Assembly: GCA_024640365.1 (NCBI GenBank)
Contig: JAHEFE010000010.1
Coordinates: 17,829-81,828, forward strand
Length of the DNA: 64,000 bases
Source of the DNA: Woeseiaceae bacterium
GTDB taxonomy: Bacteria > Pseudomonadota > Gammaproteobacteria > Steroidobacterales > Woeseiaceae
Direction of reading: 5' to 3'
Shown: in pieces, positions 9,660-18,500 of the stretch
Layout: each line of letters opens with the position of its first letter
Position numbering within the stretch: the stretch's first letter is position 1
Program-made: the position numbers and the translations under genes
The notes under the pieces: model-generated
What the model saw: the letters and a program-made list of their open reading frames with translations, nothing else
Databases searched by the model: none
Told to the model about the DNA's origin: nothing

Positions 9660-10430
9660 TTACGTTGCTTTAAGTAGCTTTTTTTTCGACAGCAAAAGCC
9701 CTGCGAACACTGAAATTGCGGCCATACTCCACACGATGATTGCGCCAGTGGGTAAATCAAGCACCGACGACAAGACTATGCCCGTAAAGTAGGACAGCGC
9801 GCCGATGGTATATCCTGCGAACAATCGCTTGGTGCCATGCAGGCCCCGTGTTGCCAGCGCCGGAATGATCAGGCTCGCGAATACAAGGTAGATACCAACG
9901 ACCTGCACCGATGCGGTAACTACAATTGCAAAACTGAGGTAAAAGCCGATTGCGCCGAGCCGATTCCTGAAAGTAAACCAGACAGCCAGCACGATGGCAT
10001 AAAGAATCGCTATCGGCACCAGCATTGGCCAGGTAGACCAAAGAATCTGACCGACGAGCAACTCTTTAAGATGCTCGCTACCGTGAGGATTGCCGGCAAG
10101 CAACAAAATGCCTCCCGTTGCAGCCAAGATAAACAGGATGCCGATAAGTGGTTCCTGAATTTGGGGCCAGCGTTTTTCTGTCCAGTTAAGCCCGAGCGCC
10201 GCAAGCAGTGCGGCGCAAACGGCGGCCAACTGAACTTCAAGACCATCAGGATCCCAATCCATCGCGTGAGCACCGATTACACCCAGACCGGCCACTTGGG
10301 CGATAGCAAGGTCGATGAAAATAATTCCCCGTTTCAGCACTTCCTGGCCCAGCGGGACATGGGTACTCAGGACTATCAGCCCCGCCACCAAAGCAGGGCC
10401 CACAATTGTCCAATCAAGATATTCAGTCAT
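9660..10430 (-). CDS. znuB: Metal (zinc-type) ABC transporter permease
   Basis: Inner-membrane permease of 256 aa from the zinc/manganese ABC-3 family. It has about eight hydrophobic helices and family segments such as FIDLAIAQVAGLGVIGA and the LLVGQILW loop that touches the ATPase in relatives. Its ATG overlaps the stop of the binding-protein gene (ATGA), so the two are translated together. No ATPase gene (znuC) accompanies them. Zinc is inferred from the binding protein; manganese or iron cannot be excluded. Confidence 0.87.
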   Translation of the reverse strand: MTEYLDWTIVGPALVAGLIVLSTHVPLGQEVLKRGIIFIDLAIAQVAGLGVIGAHAMDWDPDGLEVQLAAVCAALLAALGLNWTEKRWPQIQEPLIGILFILAATGGILLLAGNPHGSEHLKELLVGQILWSTWPMLVPIAILYAIVLAVWFTFRNRLGAIGFYLSFAIVVTASVQVVGIYLVFASLIIPALATRGLHGTKRLFAGYTIGALSYFTGIVLSSVLDLPTGAIIVWSMAAISVFAGLLLSKKKLLKAT

Positions 10431-11326
10431 TGCGCCGCTGCTCCCAGCAATCGATTGATCGTGTCGTCAACCAATGAAAACAAATCGGTCGCTTCATCTG
10501 TGCCACCGACCGTCAGAGGTAACATGACCGCCCGGATTCCAGTGCGCTCAGCCAGCCACTCGGATGGCCTTGCATCCTGATACGGTGATCGAATAATAAA
10601 GTCCGCACCGCCATCCTTGAATTCAGAAACCAGTCGACTCAAATGATTAGCGGTCGGCGGCAGGCCTGGAATCGGCTCGAGGTTGGCCACTTCTTCTATG
10701 CCCAGCCATTTTTCCAGATACACCCAGGACTTGTGGTGGGTAATAGCGCGTTTGCCTCGCAACGGTTGCGCCTTTAGCTCCCATGCGGTCATTGCCACTT
10801 GCCAGCGGCTATCGAATTTCTGAAAATTCTCGGCATAGATTGCGGCATTCGCTGGGTCCAGTTTCGCCATGCGCTCAGCCAGGGCGGCAGCGATTATTGC
10901 CACGTTATGCGGGTTCGTATGCACGTGCGGGTTACCTTGGGGATGAATGTCCCCCTGGGCCCGATCAACGCCTGCCGTTGCATCCAGTCGTACGACAAAA
11001 CTGCTGGCCTCAAAGTACCCGGTGGAGCCCGGGCCAACTTTCGGATTGTTTGCCTTCTGCAGGAGTACCGGCAACCAACCAATTTCAAGCTGCGCACCAC
11101 TGCAAATTACAATGTCCGCCTGACGCACTTTCGCAATCAAACTGGGTTTCGCCTGAATGTAGTGCGGGTCCTGCAACGCAGTAGTCGCACTGTATGTTTT
11201 CACCAGTGAGCCACCAATTTCGTCTGCCAGTGATTGCCACTCAGGTTCACAGGCGAATACAGATAAGTTCGCGTGCGCCATTAGCGGCAAGGTTATCAAA
11301 GACAACACCAACAATATTTTTTTCAT
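10427..11326 (-). CDS. znuA: Metal-binding periplasmic protein of an ABC transporter (ZnuA-like)
   Basis: Solute-binding protein of 299 aa from the cluster 9 metal family, with a Sec signal (MKKILLVLSLITLPLMAHA). Likely metal ligands are His in LQDPHYIQ, the histidine-rich loop NPHVHTNPHN and ITHHKSW; the acidic ligand is probably within the SPYQDARP segment. The histidine-rich loop is short compared with E. coli ZnuA. It lies between a porin-like gene and the permease on the same strand with tight spacing, which suggests a single metal-uptake operon. Confidence 0.87.
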   Translation of the reverse strand: MKKILLVLSLITLPLMAHANLSVFACEPEWQSLADEIGGSLVKTYSATTALQDPHYIQAKPSLIAKVRQADIVICSGAQLEIGWLPVLLQKANNPKVGPGSTGYFEASSFVVRLDATAGVDRAQGDIHPQGNPHVHTNPHNVAIIAAALAERMAKLDPANAAIYAENFQKFDSRWQVAMTAWELKAQPLRGKRAITHHKSWVYLEKWLGIEEVANLEPIPGLPPTANHLSRLVSEFKDGGADFIIRSPYQDARPSEWLAERTGIRAVMLPLTVGGTDEATDLFSLVDDTINRLLGAAAQ

Positions 11327-11341
11327 CGTAATTCTCTTTCT

Positions 11342-12685
11342 CTAGAAAGCATGCGCGCCATGCGCGCCGATGCTGTAGATGTATTGCAAACCCCACTGGT
11401 TATCCGTGCCTAAACCCGCCTGGTCGCGTGTGAACTGGAGTCGCAGGCGACTGAACTCGCTGTTTGACCAGTCGGCCATCAAGCTGTAACGGCGTGGATC
11501 ACCGTCGCGCGGAGAGAGCCACGTGTTGTCAAAAGCCGCTCCAGGGTTGTCGCCGGATAGTCCATCGAGTCGACCTCCAAATCGCCAGCGAGGGAACGGT
11601 TGGTAGACCGCCTGAACGTACCAACCACGCTGATCAACGTTATAGGCGGCACCCGGATCATCCGGCAGAGTGTAAAAACCGTCCTCGTTACGCCATAAAT
11701 ACTCGCTTTGGATAACCAGGTTGCGCTGCTTCCAGTTGCCATTGGGGGTCCATTTCCACACAACATTCGCGACGACCAGCGAAGAGTCTCCGTTAAAGAG
11801 ATAAGGATCGGCGCCTGACCCGGAAGCCCGATCTGCAGCGCTAACATCCAGCCAGGAAACACCCGCAAGCCAACTGCTGTCCGCGCCGACATCACCGCCG
11901 ACGTTCACAAACAAACTGTGACTTCCAAAACCGGAATGCGTCGCGCCGGCCGCCGGATAACCGCCGCCTTGCAGGACTTCACCGCCGAGCTCCATATAGA
12001 AATCGGTCGGTGCGATCCAGCGCAGCTGCACGCCATCGTCGCCGTATTGATTCGCGAGAAATGCCTGGTACGGCAGTGGCTGATCGGCGAAGTCCCAACT
12101 GTGCGCATGCTTGCTGTTGAGGTAGCCGATACCCGAGTAAAAGCGACCAAATCGGGCCGCAAATCCGGCCGGTAGTGCTGTAGTCTCAAGCCATGCTTCT
12201 TCGACACCAATGGTTGCTTCGCCATTTTCGATGCTCACCGGCGTTGTCAGCCAGGCAGTGAACTTGTCATCAACATTGGCACTAAAGCTCAGCTCGGTCT
12301 CTCCGATGGCAAGGCCTCGGTCAAACGGACCCGCTTCGCCACCATACGGAAATCCAGCAACAGCGTAGTCGCTCGGATTCTTGTCGTAGTGCCAAGCCTG
12401 CCCTTGAAAAATGATTCCCATTGCGGGATTAAATGCAGAACGCGATGCGTTGGCAGCGCCCACAGGCGCTGCGGCCGCTTGACCCGCTGCATAGCTTGCC
12501 TGGCTGGCGTTTTGCTCAGCAACGGCTAGCCGCCGTTCGAGCTCAGTAATACGCGACTCGTAATCAGCACGCAGCTGTTCAATAGCGGTTCGCAAAGACT
12601 GAATTTCTGCATCGTCCGCAAACACGAGGCCCGCATGACACGCAAAGATAATTGCGAAAGTAATTTTTGCCAGGCGAATTGTCAC
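11342..12685 (-). CDS. Outer-membrane barrel/porin-like protein linked to metal uptake
   Basis: About 447 aa: signal peptide (VTIRLAKITFAIIFACHAGLVFA, first residue read as Met), then a short coiled coil around residues 25-50 (IQSLRTAIEQLRADYESRIT), an Ala/Gly linker, and a long strand-rich region. The latter includes IGETELSFSANVDDKF, FGRFYSGIGYLNSKHAHSWD and YGDDGVQLRWIAPTDFYMEL. Proteins of this shape are often annotated as zinc-regulated outer-membrane receptors, although no TonB box or plug is visible. The GTG at 12685 is chosen since GGAGG lies seven bases upstream; a longer frame to 12748 lacks support. It precedes the binding protein by 15 bases, so a role in passing metal or a metal complex across the outer membrane is inferred. 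Confidence 0.72.
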   Translation of the reverse strand: MTIRLAKITFAIIFACHAGLVFADDAEIQSLRTAIEQLRADYESRITELERRLAVAEQNASQASYAAGQAAAAPVGAANASRSAFNPAMGIIFQGQAWHYDKNPSDYAVAGFPYGGEAGPFDRGLAIGETELSFSANVDDKFTAWLTTPVSIENGEATIGVEEAWLETTALPAGFAARFGRFYSGIGYLNSKHAHSWDFADQPLPYQAFLANQYGDDGVQLRWIAPTDFYMELGGEVLQGGGYPAAGATHSGFGSHSLFVNVGGDVGADSSWLAGVSWLDVSAADRASGSGADPYLFNGDSSLVVANVVWKWTPNGNWKQRNLVIQSEYLWRNEDGFYTLPDDPGAAYNVDQRGWYVQAVYQPFPRWRFGGRLDGLSGDNPGAAFDNTWLSPRDGDPRRYSLMADWSNSEFSRLRLQFTRDQAGLGTDNQWGLQYIYSIGAHGAHAF

Positions 12686-12718
12686 AATCACGCCTCCCTG
12701 TCTGAATGAAGAACTATC

Positions 12719-12739
12719 GTCAGGCAACAATCGCCTGAC
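12719..12739. repeat. Inverted repeat between two metal-uptake genes
   Basis: GTCAGGC and GCCTGAC separated by seven bases, lying just after the stop of the DUF2946-like gene and before the porin-like gene. It could be an intercistronic hairpin. No T-run follows on the minus strand, so it is not a clear terminator. Confidence 0.5.
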
Positions 12740-12758
12740 GGGACTCACTTATTCAGTT

Positions 12759-13031
12759 TTAGCAGGGTGGGCCACGTTGTCGATACGGGATTGCCCGTGC
12801 TTCGGCGATAAGCTCACAGCTGTAACGGGAATCGAATTGAAATACGGTGGGCTCAATCGTGATGGTGAGTTCAGGTGGTAATGCATGCTCGGGATTGGCG
12901 TGCCCGGCGCAAACACTGCAATTCGTCGCATCCTGGGCCAGGTGCGTCGCTGCATGAGCACCAAAGACCGCCTGGCTAAAAATAATAACCAGCAGCAAAG
13001 CGAAATATTTGTTTCTACCAGGGACTTTCAT
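12759..13031 (-). CDS. DUF2946-like small secreted Cys/His protein
   Basis: A 90-residue protein starting MKVPGRNKYFALLL, with a hydrophobic N-terminal segment ending at GAHA, then HLAQDATNCSVCAGHANPEH and a C-terminus RQRGPPC. The CxxC with flanking His and the terminal RGPP are typical of DUF2946-type proteins, often found near metal or copper genes. An upstream in-frame extension to 13109 has no supporting features and its residues do not look like a leader. It is the first gene of the leftward metal-uptake group. Function unknown; a metal-binding role is inferred from residues and context. Confidence 0.65.
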   Translation of the reverse strand: MKVPGRNKYFALLLVIIFSQAVFGAHAATHLAQDATNCSVCAGHANPEHALPPELTITIEPTVFQFDSRYSCELIAEARAIPYRQRGPPC

Positions 13032-13236
13032 CTGTCTTCGACAACCTGACCGCGCCTCATCGGGTGAACCTGCAGTTTGACCATGGAACAGCACTTTCGC
13101 AACTGCCATGCCGTTACAGAACCCGCGCTACCGGTCACTACCTATGTCTTTCATGCAGGTACACGCATAATATTCACTTGCGTCGAGAATTGAAGTCGGC
13201 GTAATGGCCGGACCTGGAACCACGAGGATTATGATT

Positions 13237-13593
13237 ATGAATGCCGTAAGACTATTGCCCGTCATTTTGAGCCTTCTGGTTTTTGGGGCACACTTCTTAC
13301 GCGATGGAAACACGGTCGTAACGGCGCTGTGCATCGCAATCATTATTTTGCTATTTCTACGTGAGCGCTGGGTACCCAGGGTCATTCAAGCAGTATTGCT
13401 GCTGGCGACGATCGAATGGCTGCATACCTTGTATGGTTTGATTGGGGAGCGAACGGTCAGTGGCCGTTCCTGGACCGTCGCTGCCATAATCCTCGGCTCG
13501 GTGGCTACAATTAGTGCCTTATCGGCCCTCGTTTTCAGAACTAAAGGACTCAAACGCTTCTATAAAGTAGATCCCAACCTGCTGGAAGATTAG
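13237..13593 (+). CDS. Small four-helix membrane protein, unknown
   Basis: A 118-residue protein, nearly all in four hydrophobic helices: LLPVILSLLVFGAHFL, VVTALCIAIIILLFL, VIQAVLLLATIEWLHTLYGL and AAIILGSVATISALSALVF. A cytoplasmic tail LKRFYKVDPNLLED ends it. GAGGA (13224-13228) sits eight bases before the ATG at 13237, which is why I prefer it to the ATG at 13231 or the longer frame from 13204. It is divergent from the metal-uptake genes. I do not recognise the family. Confidence 0.6.
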   Translation: MNAVRLLPVILSLLVFGAHFLRDGNTVVTALCIAIIILLFLRERWVPRVIQAVLLLATIEWLHTLYGLIGERTVSGRSWTVAAIILGSVATISALSALVFRTKGLKRFYKVDPNLLED

Positions 13594-13612
13594 GAAATTG
13601 CCCAGAAAGTCC

Positions 13613-13640
13613 TTTCATTTCAGTAAACCTCTGTTATAGT
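13613..13640 (+). promoter_or_regulatory. Candidate promoter of rhlE with long leader
   Basis: TTTCAT (13613-13618) and TATAGT (13635-13640) are 16 bases apart. Transcription would start near 13647 and give a leader of about 147 bases, which ends in a GGTC/GACC hairpin (13766-13777) immediately before the GGAG ribosome site. Confidence 0.4.
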
Positions 13641-13793
13641 CCGCCCCGTTCTGGCGCACTTCGGTCTGTGCCATACGCTCCAAACCCCGCAATTCCGCGG
13701 TTCCCGGAGCCTTTCAAATTTTTCCAGCCTGGACCGAACCGCGCGCAGCCTTAGCTCCGCAATCGGGTCGGGCGACCTTGGAGTACTAAATCA

Positions 13794-15086
13794 ATGTTAT
13801 TCAATCAACTCGGCCTGTCGGCCGAATTGCTTCGTGCTGTCGAACAAAAGGGCTATAGCGAAGCTACCCCCGTTCAACAACAGGCGATCCCGCACATTCT
13901 AGACGGCCGGGATATCCTGGCAGGTGCCCAGACGGGCACCGGCAAGACAGCAGGTTTTACGCTGCCCATTCTGCAAAACCTGCAGAACTCTCACTCTGCC
14001 GAGGGTCGTAAAAAAATTCGCGTCCTTGTTCTTACCCCTACGCGTGAGCTGGCTGCACAAGTCAGTGAAAGCGTCTCTGACTATGGGCGCTATCTGCCGT
14101 TCAAATCGCTGCAGATTTTTGGCGGCGTCAGCATCAACCCACAAATTTCCAAATTGCGTCAGGGTGTCGACATTATTGTCGCAACGCCCGGCCGTCTGCT
14201 TGACCATGTGCAGCAGAGAACAATCGATTTGTCGTCAGTTGAAGTGCTAGTCCTTGACGAGGCTGATCGCATGCTCGACATGGGCTTCATTCGCGATATT
14301 CGCAAGATCCTGAAAGTGCTGCCGAAGCAAAGACAGAACCTTTTGTTCTCTGCGACGTTCTCGGATGAAATTCGCACCTTGGCAGCGGAATTCCTGCACT
14401 CACCGCAAGAGATCCAGGTTGCCGCTCGCAATTCAACAGCTGACCGTGTCACCCAAATTGTTCACCCCGTTGACAAGAAGCGTAAACGCGAACTTTTGTC
14501 ACATCGTATTGGCGCGGAAAACTGGCAACAGGTGCTGGTCTTCACTCGCACCAAACACGGTGCCAATCGTCTTGCCGAACAATTAACGACAGATGGCATC
14601 AAGTCTGCCGCCATTCATGGCAACAAATCACAGACGGCTCGTACCCGCGCACTGGCCGATTTCAAAGCCGGTGCAGTACGGGTGCTGGTCGCAACCGATA
14701 TCGCGGCACGCGGCCTTGACATTAATCGACTGCCACACGTCGTGAACTATGAGCTACCCAACGTAGCGGAAGACTACGTTCATCGTATCGGGCGCACGGC
14801 CCGTGCTGGTCAGGAAGGCCATGCGGTTTCTCTGGTTTGTGTTGATGAACTAAAGTTGCTGCACGACATTGAAAAGCTGTTGAAGTGTGAAATCACTAAA
14901 GAAATCCTGCCGGGTTACGAACCGGACAGGAGCATTAAGGCCGAGCCCATTCAAAACGGTCGCCAACAACGCCCATCCGGTCGACGTAACAGCGCTCCTC
15001 GTAAAAACACGCGAGGCGGCAATGGGCCAAAGGCGCACAGTGGCAAGCACGGTCGGCCTGCAAGTCGCAAACAACGAGCCGGATAA
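13794..15086 (+). CDS. rhlE: DEAD-box ATP-dependent RNA helicase, RhlE type
   Basis: RNA helicase of 430 aa used in ribosome assembly, RNA decay and cold growth. All helicase motifs are visible: Q motif ([14 protein letters not shown]), Walker A (AQTGTGKT), [20 protein letters not shown] ([13 protein letters not shown]), SAT, and the C-terminal half with [24 protein letters not shown] and [10 protein letters not shown]. The tail after residue 370 is basic and rich in Arg, Gly and Asn, as in RhlE. The gene stands alone with its own long leader and terminator. The subfamily call is good; the exact target is unknown. Confidence 0.93.
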   Translation: MLFNQLGLSAELLRAVEQKGYSEATPVQQQAIPHILDGRDILAGAQTGTGKTAGFTLPILQNLQNSHSAEGRKKIRVLVLTPTRELAAQVSESVSDYGRYLPFKSLQIFGGVSINPQISKLRQGVDIIVATPGRLLDHVQQRTIDLSSVEVLVLDEADRMLDMGFIRDIRKILKVLPKQRQNLLFSATFSDEIRTLAAEFLHSPQEIQVAARNSTADRVTQIVHPVDKKRKRELLSHRIGAENWQQVLVFTRTKHGANRLAEQLTTDGIKSAAIHGNKSQTARTRALADFKAGAVRVLVATDIAARGLDINRLPHVVNYELPNVAEDYVHRIGRTARAGQEGHAVSLVCVDELKLLHDIEKLLKCEITKEILPGYEPDRSIKAEPIQNGRQQRPSGRRNSAPRKNTRGGNGPKAHSGKHGRPASRKQRAG

Positions 15087-15165
15087 GTCGTAAGAGCATA
15101 TTGGTTGCACTGCCGACAAGAAAGCAAACGAACTTGCAGGAATACTTTTGAATGAATAGAGAAAC

Positions 15166-15191
15166 CGGTCGCGAATGCGACCGTTTTTTTT
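15166..15191 (+). terminator. Rho-independent terminator of rhlE
   Basis: CGGTCGC (15166-15172), loop GAAT, GCGACCG (15177-15183), then eight T. Confidence 0.92.
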
Positions 15192-15597
15192 GCTCAGACA
15201 ATCAGGTTTATTTGCATATCGCCGACAGCGGCTACAACTTCACTACCAGTATTCGAAAAATCGACATCTCGAGAAATTGTCTTGGGTACGCCACTTATTC
15301 CGCAGATTATTTGGACAGGGCCAAATTTCCGCAGCGTTCACGGAACCAGACTTGCCATGCTTTGCCGCATGCTGGTCGGCGTATGACTGTGTGTTATTTT
15401 TGGTGAAAATGGGTGCGGCGTTACTATAGGTAATTACCGAGGTGGTGCGCGTTCCTGTTCCATCGCAATCATATTCATTGATCTCATTAGCGCGTATGAT
15501 CATAACCTATTAAAATCTAACTACATCAATAATCTAACGTCCGCAATTCCTACGTTAATTGCAGTAAATTGCAGGGCAATAGGCACTCGGGCTCCTC
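15192..15597. other. Intergenic stretch without a recognisable gene
   Basis: About 400 bases between the rhlE terminator and the sensor kinase gene. Open frames on either strand here have no start context or protein-like composition. The last 100 bases are AT-rich and probably hold the promoter of the kinase operon, but I could not pick a convincing -35/-10 pair. Confidence 0.6.
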
Positions 15598-18500
15598 ATG
15601 ACGATAGACAATGGCGGCCAACTGCGAGGTTCATCATGGATTCCATCGGGCCGTGAGAGCCTGTTATTGATCTCGATTGCGATTGTTTACTTTGTAGCGG
15701 CGCGACTGAGCCTTCTCCTGGTTATTGAACCGCAGGGCATTGCCCCAATCTGGCCCCCATCCGGAATATTTTTGGCATCCATTCTCCTGGTGCCTCGCAC
15801 ACTGCGCGCCCGGTTGGTTATCACTCTTTTTTTGACAGACCTTGGCGCGGAGCTTCTTGCTGGCACGGAGTTTGAACTTAGTCTGATTTATGCGTTTGCA
15901 CTGTCTGCCGATGCCGCCATCGGGTCTTGGTTGTTGTTTCGTTTTTTTGGCGACACGATTACCTTTACCAAAGCAGATGAGGTGCTTGGTTTTTTTCTAC
16001 TGTCTGTTCTAATAAGCAACGTCACTATGTCATTTGTTGCAGCGATCGGGGCGATGTATTTCACAAGCGCCGGATTTTGGAGCTCCTGGAAATGGTGGAT
16101 GATATCCGATGGCGTCGGCACTATTGTTATCGCGCCTCTACTCGTGAGCTGGATTCAGTGGTTCAAAACGGGACTTCAGGATTTAAACCCAAAACGGCTC
16201 ACAGAAGCATTATTGCTTTCGGCTTTATTGATCGTCACATTATTCAGTATTTTTGTAAGCATTCCATCAACCAATAACTTTTCACCACTAGTTAGCTACT
16301 CCGCATTGCCTTTCCTTGTCTGGGCTGCACTGCGCTTTGAAGTGCGTGGTACAACTGCTGCCCTGTTTTTCATGGCTACATTCTGTGTCTATATTGTACT
16401 CGTTGGCCACGTCGATCCACTGACGATCTCTGGTGTCCACCTGGCACCAATCGAAGTAATTCAGCTTTATATCCTTGTAATGGCTTTCCCGTTACTTGTT
16501 TTAGCAGCAACAGTAAGTGAGCGAAAAAATACGTCTGCAACACTTGCGGCTGAGGGCGAATTTCTTGCGGCGCTCCTGGATAACATCAACGAAGCCATCG
16601 TGTCTTGTGATGTTAATGGCAACCTCATTCGGTTTAACAAGGCGGCACGGCAATTGCATGGACTGCCCGAAAAGCTGATGCCGTCTGAGCGTTGGGCGAA
16701 TTACTATAGCCTCTTCAAAACCGATGGCAGCACAGTCTTGCGTCGAGAAGAGTTACCGTTACTGCAAGCGCTGGCCGGCGATCCAGTAAAAGATTTTAAT
16801 GTGCTCGTTGCACCCAAAAATAAGCCGCACCGGTTTTTGGTCTGCAATGGCCAACCTCTGCGTGACTCGCAAGGCAATATTACTGGTGCCGTCGTTGCCA
16901 TGCATGATGTTAGCGACCAGCGCCTGGCTACTTCCGCTTTGCGTAGCAGTGAGGCGATGCTGCTGTCAATTTTCAAGAATGTTCAAGATGTCATTTTTGT
17001 CATTGAAGTCGGGCCACTGGAAAGCTTCCGCTTCACGATGATGAACAATATTGGCCTGGCGGTGATGGGTATAACCGCTGAGGACCTGATCGGCAAAGAC
17101 GTGAGGGAAATAATACCGGAACCTTCACTGTCCCTGGTTCTGGGAAAATACCGTGAAGCGATACGGACGACTAAAACCATTGAATGGCAAGAAACAACTA
17201 AATATCCCGATGGCGCGAAAACCGGAATCGTCAAGGTTAGCCCAGTCTTCAATGAAGATGGCATTTGCGTTCAACTCGTCGGCAGCGTATCCGACATCAC
17301 GGCTGTCAAACTCGCCGAAGAGGCGGTTAGATCGAGCGAAGCCGGTCTCGCTGCGGCCCAGGCCACCGCCCACATGGGTAGCTGGGAATTCTATCCGAAA
17401 ACGGGCAAAGCAGTCTGGTCTGCCGAAATGTATAAGATTTTTGACAGGGACCCCCTGTCGAAACCGCCCATACTCGCTGCCTTTCAAGAACTAATTCATC
17501 CCGAGGACAGGGAAGAAACAACGGTGGCGCTCGGGCGTTTGGGATCCACGAGTCCGTCCTACCAGGGAGAATTTCGCATACTTAGGAAAGACGGCTCTGT
17601 GGTCTGGATTGAAGCGCTTGCCACTTACAGCATTGAGAAAAAGGGCGAGAGTGACGAAACAGTAAAACTTTCAGGAACGGTTCAGGTTATAACCCGCCGC
17701 CGTCTTGCCGAAAACGCTTTGCGGCACTCTAAGGAATACGCCGAGAATCTGATTCAAACCGCCAATGTTATCTTCGTGGAGCTGGACGCGGATGGTTGTA
17801 TCGTGCAGCTCAATAACACTGGCCAACACATTACCGGTTACAGTGCCAGCGAAATTATGGGCCACAACTGGTTCGACACCGTCGTGCCAAGGGAGCGCTT
17901 TCCGAAGACGTATGAAGCGTTCGAGCAAATTAAAAGAACAGGCGTCGTGCCAGACGTCTTTGAAAATCCTATCCTGACCAAGAATGGTGAGGAACGTTCG
18001 GTCCTCTGGAAAAGCAACACTATTGTAGAAAGCGGGACAGTAACCGGAACCATCTCGTTCGGTATTGATGTCACGTCAGCACAATTAACTGAAATCGCGC
18101 TGCAAGAATCTGAAGCGAACCTGAAGTTGACCTTGCAACTTTCGCGCATTGGCCTGTGGGACTGGAATCTGGAGAAAGACACGTGGCAGGCGACTCCAAC
18201 TTATTTTGAGATGCTGGGCTACGACGCCACCGAAGAAGCGCAGAATCGCGAAGTATGGGGTGGCCGCACTCATCCCGATGATCGTGAATTTGTGATCAAC
18301 AAAATGCTTGCTATTAGACATGGGGATGAAAAAGACTTTGATATTATATTTCGCTTTCGCCATGCCGATGGCAGCTATCGCTGGATAAATAGCATTGGCC
18401 ACGGCACTGAATTCGACGAGCAGGGCAAAACGATCCGCATGCTCGGCGTGCAAATAGACGTGACCAAGCAGCGGGAGGCCGAGAAAAAACTGCAGCTGAC

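Noticed and set aside
13165..13176. AT-rich GCATAATATTCA as a possible Zur box before the metal operon
   Set aside because: Only a weak half-match to a Zur-type palindrome; no symmetric arms.
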